Below are positions 25,894-34,481 of a stretch of DNA of 64,000 nucleotides, in pieces; the first letter of the stretch is position 1; each line of letters opens with the position of its first letter. Both the position numbers and the translations under genes were made by a program. This stretch comes from Actimicrobium sp035984655. Its GTDB lineage: Bacteria > Pseudomonadota > Gammaproteobacteria > Burkholderiales > Burkholderiaceae_D. The stretch spans positions 62,001 through 126,000 of the forward strand of contig NZ_JAXCHT010000007.1 in the NCBI RefSeq assembly GCF_035984655.1, written 5' to 3'. The notes under the pieces are model-generated. The model was not told where the DNA came from. It searched no databases and was given only the letters and a program-made list of their open reading frames with translations.

Positions 25894-26988
25894 ATGCAAG
25901 GTGTCGTTAAACGAAACAAACAACCGGTTCGGTCGCTTCTGGCGGTCAGCATGCTGGCCATGGTATTTGCCGGTTGCGCGACCCAGTCGCCAGCACCTGA
26001 CAAGCAGTCGGAATCCACGTCGGCAGCAGACGCCGTCACCCCGGTCGTTACTGCCCCCAGTCCTGAAGACGAGGTATTGCGCCAACTGGTGACGTTGCAG
26101 GACAGACTGGACCGCGTTGCGGCGCCTTTGCTGGTCAACAATCCGGAGCTCTGCAAAGGCAATGCACGCCGCTTGCTCGGGTTCACTGCCAAGACCAAAT
26201 ATTCGTACTCCGCCGAGCTGACCGTCGCCGCACAAAAACTGTTTCAACTGGATGAGCGGCTGAAGGTCACCGGCGTCCTGCCGGGCAGCGGCGCAGCGCG
26301 GGTTGGCGTTACGCCCGGCGACGGACTCGTCGCGGTGGATGACAAACCGCTGCCACAGGGACCCAATGCGGAACGTCTGGCAGCGGCGATCTTGGCGCCG
26401 ATGGTGAACGGCCGCAACAAGGTCAACCTGACCGTTCTGCGCAACGGCAAAACCGTCGTGCTCGATGTGCCGTTGACATTGGCGTGTGCATTCCGCGTCG
26501 AACTGGGCAACAACGATACGGTCAACGCCTACGATGATGGCCATCGCGTGCTGATCACGCGCGGCATGCTGAAGTTCGTCAAATCCGACGCCGAACTGAG
26601 CTATGTACTTGCACGCGAACTGGCCCACAATGCGCTCGCCCATCCGGTCCGCTTGCGCAGCGTCGCGACCAACGCCGGCGTCATCGACAACCTGATCAGG
26701 ATCAAGCCTGATCTGGCAACGATGACCGGGACCGCTGGCATCAAGCCGTACTCCCAGGAAATCGACGCTGCCGCGGACATGACCGCCCTGTACATGATTG
26801 CGCGTGCCGGCTATCCGATCGACGGCGTCAACGGATTCTGGCAACGCCTGGCGACGCAATATCCCGCGTCGGTGCTCAATGGCTATACCGCGCTGCATCC
26901 GTCGACCGCATTCCGTATCGCTGCAATCGACCGAACCGTGGCTGAGATCAAGTCCAAGCAAACCAACGGAAAAACGCTGCTGCCATAA
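25894..26988 (+). CDS. M48-like lipoprotein with PDZ domain and altered zinc motif
   Basis: This 364-aa envelope protein has a lipobox ending MVFAGC (Cys28), a low-complexity Ser/Ala/Pro linker, a PDZ-like region (about 110-195, with KVTGVLPGSGAARVGVTPGD) and an M48-type peptidase fold. Where M48 enzymes have HExxH, this protein reads ARELAHNALAHP (about 247), with Arg replacing the first zinc-binding His. The codon is CGC; one base change would give CAC. The downstream third-ligand region EIDAAADMTALYMIARAGYP is kept. Either it is an inactive pseudoprotease that binds substrates or partners, or another His serves. It lies 9 bp after dut and may be the last gene of that operon. Confidence 0.85.
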   Translation: MQGVVKRNKQPVRSLLAVSMLAMVFAGCATQSPAPDKQSESTSAADAVTPVVTAPSPEDEVLRQLVTLQDRLDRVAAPLLVNNPELCKGNARRLLGFTAKTKYSYSAELTVAAQKLFQLDERLKVTGVLPGSGAARVGVTPGDGLVAVDDKPLPQGPNAERLAAAILAPMVNGRNKVNLTVLRNGKTVVLDVPLTLACAFRVELGNNDTVNAYDDGHRVLITRGMLKFVKSDAELSYVLARELAHNALAHPVRLRSVATNAGVIDNLIRIKPDLATMTGTAGIKPYSQEIDAAADMTALYMIARAGYPIDGVNGFWQRLATQYPASVLNGYTALHPSTAFRIAAIDRTVAEIKSKQTNGKTLLP

Positions 26989-26996
26989 TCATTTGC

Positions 26997-27041
26997 GCAA
27001 AAAAAAAGCCCGGGTCCTTCGCAGGAACCGGGCTTTTTTGC
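26997..27041. terminator. Bidirectional terminator between the M48-like gene and clpA
   Basis: A long GC-rich stem (AGCCCGGGTCC with GGAACCGGGCT) has an A run on one side and a T run on the other. It serves both converging transcripts. Confidence 0.92.
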
Positions 27042-27052
27042 GTCACCGTCGT

Positions 27053-29353
27053 CTATTCGACTTCGAGTGTCTCTTGCGGCGAGCTTGGCGGGGCACTGTC
27101 GCCCTCGGTGAAATCGAGCTTGATCTGGTCTTTCTCGTCCAGATCAACCATCACCTTGCCGCCATTGACGAGCTTGCCGAACAACAGCTCGTCAGCCAGC
27201 GCCTTGCGGATCATGTCCTGGATCAGGCGCGCCATCGGACGTGCACCCATCAGCGGGTCAAAGCCTTTTTTGCCGAGGAACTTGCGCAGATTCTCGGTGA
27301 AGATCGCTTCGACCTTCTTCTCGTGCAGCTGCTCTTCCAGCTGCATCAGGAACTTGTCGACCACGCGCAGAATGATTTCTTCGTTGAGTGCGCCAAAGCT
27401 GATGATCGAGTCGATCCGGTTGCGGAATTCAGGCGTAAACATCCGCTTGATATCGGCCATCTCGTCGCCGGCTTCCTTCTTGTCGGTGAACCCGATCGAA
27501 CGCTTCTGCAGACTTTCCGCGCCGGCGTTGGTCGTCATGATGATGATCACATTGCGGAAATCCGCCTTGCGGCCATTGTTGTCGGTCAGCGTGCCGTGGT
27601 CCATCACCTGCAGCAGGATATTGAAGATGTCCGGATGGGCCTTTTCAATCTCGTCAAGCAGCAGCACTGCATGCGGCTTCTTGGTGATCGCTTCGGTCAG
27701 CAAGCCGCCCTGATCGAATCCAACATAGCCCGGCGGCGCGCCAATCAACCGGCTCACTGCATGACGCTCCATGTACTCCGACATATCGAAGCGGATCAGC
27801 TCGATCCCGAGGGTAAACGCCAATTGCTTGGCCACTTCGGTCTTGCCGACACCCGTCGGTCCGGAGAACAGGAACGAGCCAATCGGCTTGTCGGTCTTGC
27901 CGAGACCGGCGCGCGCCATCTTGATGGCCGAGGCCAACGCTTCGATTGCCGGCTCCTGCCCGAACACGACGTTCTTCAGATCGCGTTCGATCGTCTGCAG
28001 CTTGCTGCGATCGTCCTGATTGACCGATTGCGGTGGAATGCGCGCGATCTTCGCAATGATGTCTTCGATCTCGGCCTTGCCAATGGTCTTCTTCTGCTTC
28101 GACTTCGGCAGGATGCGTTGCGCCGCGCCAGCCTCGTCGATCACGTCAATCGCCTTGTCCGGCAAATGACGGTCATTGATGAAGCGCGCCGCCAGTTCGG
28201 CAGCAGTGGTCAGCGCAGAGGCCGAATACTTGATGCCATGATGTTCTTCGAAGCGCGATTTCAGGCCGCGCAGAATCTGAACGGTTTGCTCGACGGTCGG
28301 CTCGTTGACATCGACTTTCTGAAACCGGCGTGACAGGGCATGGTCTTTTTCAAACACACCGCGGTACTCGGTATACGTCGTGGCGCCGATGCATTTCAAC
28401 TGACCGCTCGACAACGCAGGCTTGAGCAGATTCGAGGCATCCAGCGTCCCGCCGGAAGCCGCGCCGGCGCCGATGATGGTATGGATTTCATCGATGAACA
28501 GGATGCCGTTCGGGCTGTCCTTGAGCTGTTTGAGCACCGCTTTCAGACGCTGTTCGAAATCGCCCCGGTACTTGGTCCCGGCCAGCAGCGCGCCCATGTC
28601 GAGCGAATACACGACCGCATCCTGCAGGATTTCCGGCACGTCCTTTTGCGTAATGCGCCATGCCAGGCCCTCGGCAATCGCCGTCTTGCCGACGCCGGCT
28701 TCACCAACCAGCAGCGGATTGTTCTTGCGACGACGGCACAGGGTTTGCACCACACGCTCGAGCTCGGCTTCGCGACCGATCAGTGGATCGATCTTGCCTT
28801 CGGCGGCCAGCTTGTTGAGGTTCTGCGTAAACTGGTCTAGCGGACTTTCCTTTTGCTGACCTTCCATCGGGGCTTCTTCGCCGCCCTCCGGTGCCTTTTG
28901 CGGATCGGCCTGCTGATCCTTACGCACACCGTGCGAGATGAAGTTTACGACGTCCAGACGCGTGACGCCCTGCTGGTGCAGGTAGTACACCGCATGCGAA
29001 TCCTTTTCGCCGAAGATCGCCACCAGCACGTTCGCGCCGGTGACTTCCTTCTTACCGTTCGAGGCGGACTGCACATGCATGATCGCGCGCTGAATCACCC
29101 GCTGGAATCCCAGCGTGGGTTGCGTATCGACCTCGCTGGCACCAGGCACGGTCGGCGTGTTGTCGGTGATGAAGTTGGTCAGCGTCTTGCGCAGATCTTC
29201 AACGTTCACCGCGCAGGCACGCAATACCTCTGCCGCGGACGGGTTATCCACCAGTGCCAGCAGCAAATGCTCAACCGTGATGAACTCGTGGCGCGCTTGC
29301 CGTGCTTCAACAAACGCCATATGTAGACTGACTTCCAGTTCCTGCGCAATCAT
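27053..29353 (-). CDS. clpA: ATP-dependent Clp protease ATP-binding subunit ClpA
   Basis: ClpA is the AAA+ unfoldase that feeds proteins to ClpP. This 766-aa protein has the double Clp-N domain (about 1-145), the first ATPase module with GEAGVGKTAIAEG (about 213-225) and a second with GPTGVGKTEVAKQ (about 495). The C-terminal D2-small domain ends in an acidic tail. The ATG at 29353 has a strong GGAGGA ribosome site that lies inside the end of clpS, and the two overlap as ATGA. A start six codons upstream is less likely. The adaptor ClpS directs N-end-rule substrates to it. Confidence 0.98.
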   Translation of the reverse strand: MIAQELEVSLHMAFVEARQARHEFITVEHLLLALVDNPSAAEVLRACAVNVEDLRKTLTNFITDNTPTVPGASEVDTQPTLGFQRVIQRAIMHVQSASNGKKEVTGANVLVAIFGEKDSHAVYYLHQQGVTRLDVVNFISHGVRKDQQADPQKAPEGGEEAPMEGQQKESPLDQFTQNLNKLAAEGKIDPLIGREAELERVVQTLCRRRKNNPLLVGEAGVGKTAIAEGLAWRITQKDVPEILQDAVVYSLDMGALLAGTKYRGDFEQRLKAVLKQLKDSPNGILFIDEIHTIIGAGAASGGTLDASNLLKPALSSGQLKCIGATTYTEYRGVFEKDHALSRRFQKVDVNEPTVEQTVQILRGLKSRFEEHHGIKYSASALTTAAELAARFINDRHLPDKAIDVIDEAGAAQRILPKSKQKKTIGKAEIEDIIAKIARIPPQSVNQDDRSKLQTIERDLKNVVFGQEPAIEALASAIKMARAGLGKTDKPIGSFLFSGPTGVGKTEVAKQLAFTLGIELIRFDMSEYMERHAVSRLIGAPPGYVGFDQGGLLTEAITKKPHAVLLLDEIEKAHPDIFNILLQVMDHGTLTDNNGRKADFRNVIIIMTTNAGAESLQKRSIGFTDKKEAGDEMADIKRMFTPEFRNRIDSIISFGALNEEIILRVVDKFLMQLEEQLHEKKVEAIFTENLRKFLGKKGFDPLMGARPMARLIQDMIRKALADELLFGKLVNGGKVMVDLDEKDQIKLDFTEGDSAPPSSPQETLEVE

Positions 29354-29658
29354 GCTTCCTCCATCACGCATTGCAGGGGGTGCCCTGCTTTTCTCGCGTG
29401 GGTTAAAACCAGCTCAACTTTTGTGGACGCAATATCCTTGGGGTACACGCCGCACATCCCTTTGCCATCTCGATGCACCATCAGCATGATCTGTGTGGCG
29501 GTCTCGCGATCCTTATTGAAATACTCCTGGATGATGGCCACGACAAATTCCATCGGGGTGTAATCATCATTGAGCAAATACACGTGATACATCGGTGGCG
29601 GCTTGAGCTTTTGCTCTTGCCGAACCAGTACGGTACCGTTTTCATGCTTGGTTGCCAT
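29350..29658 (-). CDS. clpS: ClpS adaptor protein
   Basis: ClpS binds N-degron proteins and delivers them to ClpAP. The 102-aa protein has an unstructured N-terminus and then the conserved PPPMYHVYLLNDDYTPMEFV (about 20-39), in which the NDD and TPMEFV elements form the pocket for the N-terminal residue. HRDGKGMCGVYPKDIA follows. Its stop codon overlaps the clpA start. The clpS-clpA order is standard in proteobacteria. Confidence 0.97.
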   Translation of the reverse strand: MATKHENGTVLVRQEQKLKPPPMYHVYLLNDDYTPMEFVVAIIQEYFNKDRETATQIMLMVHRDGKGMCGVYPKDIASTKVELVLTHARKAGHPLQCVMEEA

Positions 29659-30056
29659 GCGTCTGTCTAAATTCCTTCAACTTCTACTGCATTGTGATTC
29701 CGAAAACGGAGTGGCGACTGCCCTGCTTTGATATTACGCGCTTTCACGGTAGGACGCAGGTGGCGCTCTCACCTAAAAATTCAAGAGTGTTTTATTACCG
29801 CAACTAAAGTTAGCATCACGAATGCACCGTCCAATCCCGGTTTGTGCCCGGGCGCAAACCATATTCAAACATGCCGTCCGGGAGGGGGAAAAATCTTGAC
29901 TTCTTTATTTTTTCCGAGAACAATGAACTTTATTGACGGATCAATCTGTTGAAGAACCGTCAATATGAAGAGAGCAAGTTTTAAGAGGGGGCAGCATTAC
30001 GCCAGGCTTCTTGCTTTTACGGCTCGTGTGATTATGCATACTAGAGAGACGCTTTT
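29659..30056. other. 398-bp gene-free stretch between clpS and the cold-shock gene
   Basis: No supported coding frame is present. It should hold the divergent promoters of clpS and of the cold-shock gene. The half nearest the cold-shock gene is AT-rich and contains the promoter listed at 29896-29924, followed by about 125 bases of 5' leader. Long structured leaders are typical of cold-shock mRNAs. Confidence 0.6.
29896..29924 (+). promoter_or_regulatory. Candidate sigma-70 promoter of the cold-shock gene
   Basis: TTGACT (29896-29901) is followed after exactly 17 bases by AACAAT (29919-29924). This would start a transcript near 29931 with a leader of about 125 nt before the ATG at 30057. The call rests on consensus match and spacing only. 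Confidence 0.5.
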
Positions 30057-30260
30057 ATGGCAACAGGTACAGTCAAGTGGTTTAACGACTCCAAGGGCTT
30101 CGGATTCATCACTCCGGATGACGGCGGCGAAGATTTGTTCGCACATTTTTCCGCTATCCAGATGAATGGTTTCAAGACCCTGAAAGAAGGTCAAAAAGTA
30201 CAGTTCGAAGTCACGCAGGGCCCTAAAGGCAAGCAAGCTTCAAACATTCAGGCTCCGTAA
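30057..30260 (+). CDS. cspA: Cold-shock protein, CspA family
   Basis: This is a 67-aa single cold-shock domain: MATGTVKWFNDSKGFGFI contains RNP1 (KGFGFI), and DLFAHF is the RNP2 equivalent (usually VFVHF or LFVHF). Such proteins bind single-stranded RNA and DNA and act as RNA chaperones or antiterminators. The ATG lacks a strong Shine-Dalgarno; a GAGAGA element lies about 11 bases upstream. A good terminator follows, so it is a single-gene transcript. Which csp paralogue this is cannot be told from sequence. Confidence 0.97.
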   Translation: MATGTVKWFNDSKGFGFITPDDGGEDLFAHFSAIQMNGFKTLKEGQKVQFEVTQGPKGKQASNIQAP

Positions 30261-30283
30261 TTTTCGGATCAGGAAGCACACGG

Positions 30284-30312
30284 AAAAACCCCGCACTGCG
30301 GGGTTTTTTTTA
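30284..30312 (+). terminator. Terminator of the cold-shock gene
   Basis: An AAAACCCCGC/GCGGGGTTTT stem with a short loop is followed by eight T residues, 24 bases past the stop codon. It ends just before the histidine kinase gene. Confidence 0.93.
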
Positions 30313-30368
30313 TGAGTGTGCTTGCCCCCGCCGTTTCTCAATCCCACTCACGCGACATCCTTCGTGCC

Positions 30369-31724
30369 ATGAATCTCAGGCAAAGAATCATTTTGTTCGC
30401 CGTCGTCCCGCTGATCATGGCGCTGGGGGCGATTGCTGCCGCCGTCTGGCATCAGGCGGCGCTGCTCGCACAACAACAACGCAGCTCCATCGAATCGGCC
30501 TATCTCAGCAGCAAGGAAGCCGAGCTGCGTCACTACGTCACGCTGGCGACGCGCTCGATCGAGGCCATCTACAACTCGGGGAGACAGGACACTGCGGCGC
30601 GTGACGAAGCAAAACGAATTCTGGCCAAGCTGGATTATGGCGACGATGGCTATTTCTTTGTGTATGACATGGACGGCACCAATCTGGTCCACCCGCGCCA
30701 GCCAGAATTGGTAGGCCGCAATTTGTGGGAACTGCGTGACATCGAGGGCACCCCGACCATCCAGCGCCTGCTTTCGCGCGCCCGCCATGGCGGTGGGATC
30801 GAGCGCTATTTGTGGGAAAAACCGTCGACGCACAAGGTCGTCCCCAAACTCGGCTACGTCGTCAGCCTGCCGCGCTGGGGCTGGATGATGGGCACCGGCA
30901 TCTATCTTGATGATGTCGATGCGGCCGTCAACAAGGTGGACGTGCAAATTTCACGCAACATTCGCAACACCATGCTGTGGATCTCCGCCATCGCGGTTGC
31001 CGGCGTGTTGCTGATCGCGCTGTCGGCTGTGGTATTCAATTTCACCGAGTACCGGGTTGCCGACGCCAAGCTGAAGGTACTGGCGCAGCGCGTGGTGCAT
31101 TCGCAAGAGCAGGAGCGGGCGCGACTGTCGCGCGACCTGCATGATGGCATCAGCCAATGGCTGGTGTCGATCAAGTTACAGGTCGAATCCGGCATTGCCA
31201 AGCTGGCGGCGGCACCGGCACAGGCCGAGTCCGCGCGTCGCTCGTTCGATAACGCGGCGCGTCAACTCAATGACGTGCTTGGCGAAGTACGACGCATCTC
31301 GCATGATCTGCGGCCGGCGCTGCTTGACGATCTTGGCCTGGCGGCTGCACTGGAGCACCTGACCCGCGAATTTTCCAATCACGCGCACTTGCCAGTGGAG
31401 TTTATCGAAGAAGGCGATTTTGAGAAGCTGTCGGAAGCGCGCAAGACAGTCCTGTTTCGTATCGCCCAGGAAGCACTGACGAACATCAAGCGACATGCGC
31501 GGGCCTCCCGTGTAAACTTGCGCCTGGTTGGCACTTCCGAAAAGATCCAGATGTTTATTTCAGATGATGGCTGCGGCTTCGACCTGGCGCGAATTGCCGA
31601 AAGTCCCAAGCGCGGCATCGGGTTGCGCAACATGCAAGAGCGCATCGATGCCGTTGGCGGGACATTGCAACTGTCGTCGTCTGCGGATGGCACCGGCCTC
31701 ATTGCTACCGTACCGCATGGTTGA
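30369..31724 (+). CDS. Sensor histidine kinase, Cache domain, NarL/DegS-type
   Basis: This 451-aa membrane sensor has one span (about 4-27), a periplasmic single Cache domain (about 40-195, with DDGYFFVYDMDGTNLVHP and PRWGWMMGTGIYLDD) and a second span (about 200-225). A HisKA_3 dimerisation domain follows, with the phospho-His in RLSRDLHDGISQ (about 258), then an HATPase_c domain with NIKRHA (N box), DDGCGFD and GIGLRNMQER. Cache sensors of this type often bind small organic acids. A start at 30312 would add 19 residues but falls inside the terminator, so 30369 is preferred. It starts six bases before the response regulator gene, its obvious partner. Confidence 0.93.
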   Translation: MNLRQRIILFAVVPLIMALGAIAAAVWHQAALLAQQQRSSIESAYLSSKEAELRHYVTLATRSIEAIYNSGRQDTAARDEAKRILAKLDYGDDGYFFVYDMDGTNLVHPRQPELVGRNLWELRDIEGTPTIQRLLSRARHGGGIERYLWEKPSTHKVVPKLGYVVSLPRWGWMMGTGIYLDDVDAAVNKVDVQISRNIRNTMLWISAIAVAGVLLIALSAVVFNFTEYRVADAKLKVLAQRVVHSQEQERARLSRDLHDGISQWLVSIKLQVESGIAKLAAAPAQAESARRSFDNAARQLNDVLGEVRRISHDLRPALLDDLGLAAALEHLTREFSNHAHLPVEFIEEGDFEKLSEARKTVLFRIAQEALTNIKRHARASRVNLRLVGTSEKIQMFISDDGCGFDLARIAESPKRGIGLRNMQERIDAVGGTLQLSSSADGTGLIATVPHG

Positions 31725-31730
31725 TATCCA

Positions 31731-32360
31731 ATGAGCAAACCAGCAACCGTGCGCATCCTGCTTGTCGACGACCATCCGCTGGTGCGTGACGGCTTGCGTG
31801 CGCGGCTGGAAACCATCCCCCATTTCGAGATAACGGCAGAAGCCAGCGGCGCGCCAGATGCACTGCACCACGCAGCGAATCAGCCATTTGATCTTGCCTT
31901 GATGGACATCAATCTTGCCGGCATGAATGGCATCGAGCTCACCGCCCAGCTTCGTCGCAAGTACCCGTCGATTGCCGTGCTGATGCTGAGCATGCACGAC
32001 AAGCCCGAGTACGTCATGCAGGCCATCGAGGCTGGCGCGCGTGGTTATGTGCTCAAGGACGCACCTGCCATCGACATCATTGCGGCGATCGACGCGGTCA
32101 TGTCAGGCGAGGTCTACTTCAGCGCCGCCGTGGCGCGTCACATGGAATCTGAATCCCAGCAGATGTCGATACTGACGCCGCGCGAAAATGGCGTTCTGCT
32201 GTCCATCGCAACCGGAAAATCGAACAAGCACATTGCGCGGGAGCTGAACCTGAGTGTTCGTACCGTGGAAACCCATCGGCTCAACATCAAGCGCAAGCTT
32301 AGCATCGAAGGTCAGGCAGATTTGATTCGCTACGCCATTGCGCACCGCCAGTTGAAGTGA
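31731..32360 (+). CDS. Response regulator, NarL/FixJ (LuxR-type) family
   Basis: This 209-aa regulator has a receiver domain (about 1-125) with the acidic pair in LLVDDHPLVRD, the phosphoacceptor Asp in LALMDINLAGMNG (about 60) and the Lys in GYVLKDAP (about 110). A GerE helix-turn-helix (about 145-205) follows, with LTPRENGVLLSIATGKSNKH and SVRTVETHRLNIKRKL. It is six bases after the kinase gene and doubtless co-transcribed with it. The target genes are unknown. The convergent icd gene lies next, so control of carbon metabolism is possible but not shown. Confidence 0.95.
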   Translation: MSKPATVRILLVDDHPLVRDGLRARLETIPHFEITAEASGAPDALHHAANQPFDLALMDINLAGMNGIELTAQLRRKYPSIAVLMLSMHDKPEYVMQAIEAGARGYVLKDAPAIDIIAAIDAVMSGEVYFSAAVARHMESESQQMSILTPRENGVLLSIATGKSNKHIARELNLSVRTVETHRLNIKRKLSIEGQADLIRYAIAHRQLK

Positions 32361-32370
32361 ACGCGCAATG

Positions 32371-32402
32371 AAAAAAGCCAGTCGCTTGCGGGACTGGCTT
32401 TG
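32371..32402 (-). terminator. Terminator between the response regulator gene and icd
   Basis: The stem is AAGCCAGTC/GACTGGCTT with a GCTTGCGG loop. The minus strand has a run of six T residues, and the plus strand only a short T tail. It best fits the end of icd, 35 bases past its stop codon, but may stop both transcripts. Confidence 0.88.
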
Positions 32403-32437
32403 CATTGCGCCGACATTGCCGGCGCGGCGAATTGCAA

Positions 32438-33691
32438 TTACATGTTTTCGATCATCACGTCGCCGAAACCGGAACACGATACCTGGGTAGCGCCTTCCAT
32501 CAGGCGCGCGAAATCGTACGTGACCTTCTTGGAGGCGATCGAATTTTGCATCGACGAGATGATCAGGTCGGCTGCCTCGAGCCAGCCCATGTGACGCAGC
32601 ATCATCTCGGCCGACAGGATCAGCGAGCCCGGATTCACATAGTCCTTGCCGGCATACTTCGGTGCGGTGCCATGCGTGGCTTCGAACATCGCGATCGAAT
32701 CCGACAGGTTGGCGCCCGGAGCAATCCCGATACCACCCACTTGTGCGGCCAGTGCATCGGAGATGTAATCGCCGTTCAGGTTCAACGTGGCGATCACGCT
32801 GTATTCGGCCGGGCGCAGCAGGATCTGCTGCAGGAACGCATCGGCAATCGAATCCTTGACCATGATCTCGCGACCGGTCTTCGGATTCTTGAATTTGCAC
32901 CATGGGCCACCGTCGATGAGCTCCGCACCGAATTCTTTTTGCGCCAGCGCATAGGCCCAGTCACGGAAGCCGCCTTCGGTGTACTTCATGATGTTGCCCT
33001 TGTGGACAATCGTCACTGAAGGCTTGTCATTGTCGATGGCGTACTGGATTGCCTTGCGCACCAGGCGCTCGGTGCCTTCGCGCGACACCGGCTTGATGCC
33101 GATGCCCGACGTTTCCGGAAAGCGGATTTTCTTGACGCCCATTTCATTGATCAGGAACGCGATCAGCTTCTTCGCGCCCTCGGAGCCTTCCTGCCACTCG
33201 ATGCCGGCGTAGATGTCTTCCGAGTTCTCGCGGAAGATCACCATGTCGGTTTTTTCCGGCTCCCGCACTGGCGATGGCACGCCCTTGAAATAACGCACCG
33301 GACGCAAGCACACATACAGGTCGAGTTCCTGGCGCAGCGCCACGTTCAGCGAACGAATGCCGCCGCCAACCGGGGTGGTCAATGGTCCCTTGATCGAAAC
33401 GACGAAATCCTTCAAGGCGTGGAGGGTTTCTTCCGGCAGCCAGACATCCGGGCCATACACGCGGGTCGATTTTTCACCAGCGAAAATTTCCATCCAGCTG
33501 ATCTTGCGCTCGCCGCCATAGGCTTTTGCCACCGCTGCATCGATGACCTTGATCATGACCGGGCTGATATCAATTCCGGTGCCATCGCCTTCGATGTAAG
33601 GCACGATCGGATTGTTTGGTACATTCAACGAAAAATCGGCATTGACAGTGATTTTTTTGCCTTCAGCAGGCACTTTGATATGTTGATACAT
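32438..33691 (-). CDS. icd: Isocitrate dehydrogenase, NADP-dependent
   Basis: ICD converts isocitrate to 2-oxoglutarate in the TCA cycle. This 417-aa protein is of the E. coli dimeric type. The substrate loop GGGIRSLNVALRQ keeps the serine that AceK phosphorylates in E. coli (position 113 there). The region HGTAPKYAGKDYVNPG has the Lys-Tyr pair that sets NADP preference. RENSEDIYAGIEW is also typical. The ATG at 33691 has a GGAG eight bases upstream. The frame is open to 33751, but that extension is not family-like. Control by an AceK-like kinase is possible; aceK is not in the window. Confidence 0.98.
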   Translation of the reverse strand: MYQHIKVPAEGKKITVNADFSLNVPNNPIVPYIEGDGTGIDISPVMIKVIDAAVAKAYGGERKISWMEIFAGEKSTRVYGPDVWLPEETLHALKDFVVSIKGPLTTPVGGGIRSLNVALRQELDLYVCLRPVRYFKGVPSPVREPEKTDMVIFRENSEDIYAGIEWQEGSEGAKKLIAFLINEMGVKKIRFPETSGIGIKPVSREGTERLVRKAIQYAIDNDKPSVTIVHKGNIMKYTEGGFRDWAYALAQKEFGAELIDGGPWCKFKNPKTGREIMVKDSIADAFLQQILLRPAEYSVIATLNLNGDYISDALAAQVGGIGIAPGANLSDSIAMFEATHGTAPKYAGKDYVNPGSLILSAEMMLRHMGWLEAADLIISSMQNSIASKKVTYDFARLMEGATQVSCSGFGDVMIENM

Positions 33692-33909
33692 CGATGTCTC
33701 CAATACGGGGCGAAAGAAGGTGAAACCAGATTGCGCAGCAGGGCAGCGCAAAATTCAAGTCTTATATAAGACATAAGACAACGTTTCGTATTATGCACGC
33801 ATATTTTACTGGATGCCACGGCTTTCCGACACCGAGAATGTTCGGCGCCGGGCTGGAAGGGCGGCTAGAATCGCCGCGAGACTCCTTTTCATGACCACGA
33901 TTGCGCCAG

Positions 33910-34476
33910 ATGGCCCTCATTCTTTTCAATAAGCCCTATCTTGTATTGTGTCAGTTCTCGCCGCAGGACGGACGCGAATCGCTGGCCGATTACCTCGACA
34001 TGCCCGGCATTTATCCGGCCGGACGTCTCGATGCCGACAGCGAGGGACTGATGTTGTTGACCGACGATGGAAAATTGCAGCACGCGATCAGCCACCCTGA
34101 CCGCAAGCAAGCCAAGACCTATCTGGCACAAGTCGAGGGCATTCCGGATAGCGCCGCACTGAATCGTTTGCGGGCCGGCGTCGATCTCGGCGATTTCATC
34201 ACGCAGCCCTGCCGCGCAAGCGAAGTCGCCGCGCCCCAATGGCTGTGGCCACGCGATCCACCGATCCGGGAACGCGCCGCCACGCCCACCCGCTGGCTGG
34301 CGCTGACCATTACGGAAGGGAAAAATCGTCAGGTACGCCGCATGACGGCCGCAGTTGGCTTGCCGACGCTGCGCCTGATTCGCGTTGCGATTGGCCCGTT
34401 TTCACTGGAGAGCCACCCGCTGCTGCCAGGCGAAGCCCGGCCGGTGGAGGCGACGGCATTTCGGGAGAACCGGTAG
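33910..34476 (+). CDS. rluE: 23S rRNA pseudouridine synthase, RsuA/RluE family
   Basis: RluE makes pseudouridine 2457 in 23S rRNA. The 188-aa protein has no S4 domain, as expected for RluE. The catalytic Asp is in PAGRLDADSEGLMLLTDDG (about 38-56). GKNRQVRRMTAAVGLPTLRL (about 136-155) is the second family block. The ATG at 33910 gives the family start MALILFNKPY. A TTG at 33901 would add three residues. It is convergent with the HupE gene, which ends six bases away. Confidence 0.93.
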   Translation: MALILFNKPYLVLCQFSPQDGRESLADYLDMPGIYPAGRLDADSEGLMLLTDDGKLQHAISHPDRKQAKTYLAQVEGIPDSAALNRLRAGVDLGDFITQPCRASEVAAPQWLWPRDPPIRERAATPTRWLALTITEGKNRQVRRMTAAVGLPTLRLIRVAIGPFSLESHPLLPGEARPVEATAFRENR

Positions 34477-34481
34477 TCCTC

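Noticed and set aside
24370..26961. 863-codon open frame antisense to coaBC, dut and the M48-like gene
   Set aside because: It covers three well-supported genes and its translation is His/Gln/Arg-rich shadow sequence.
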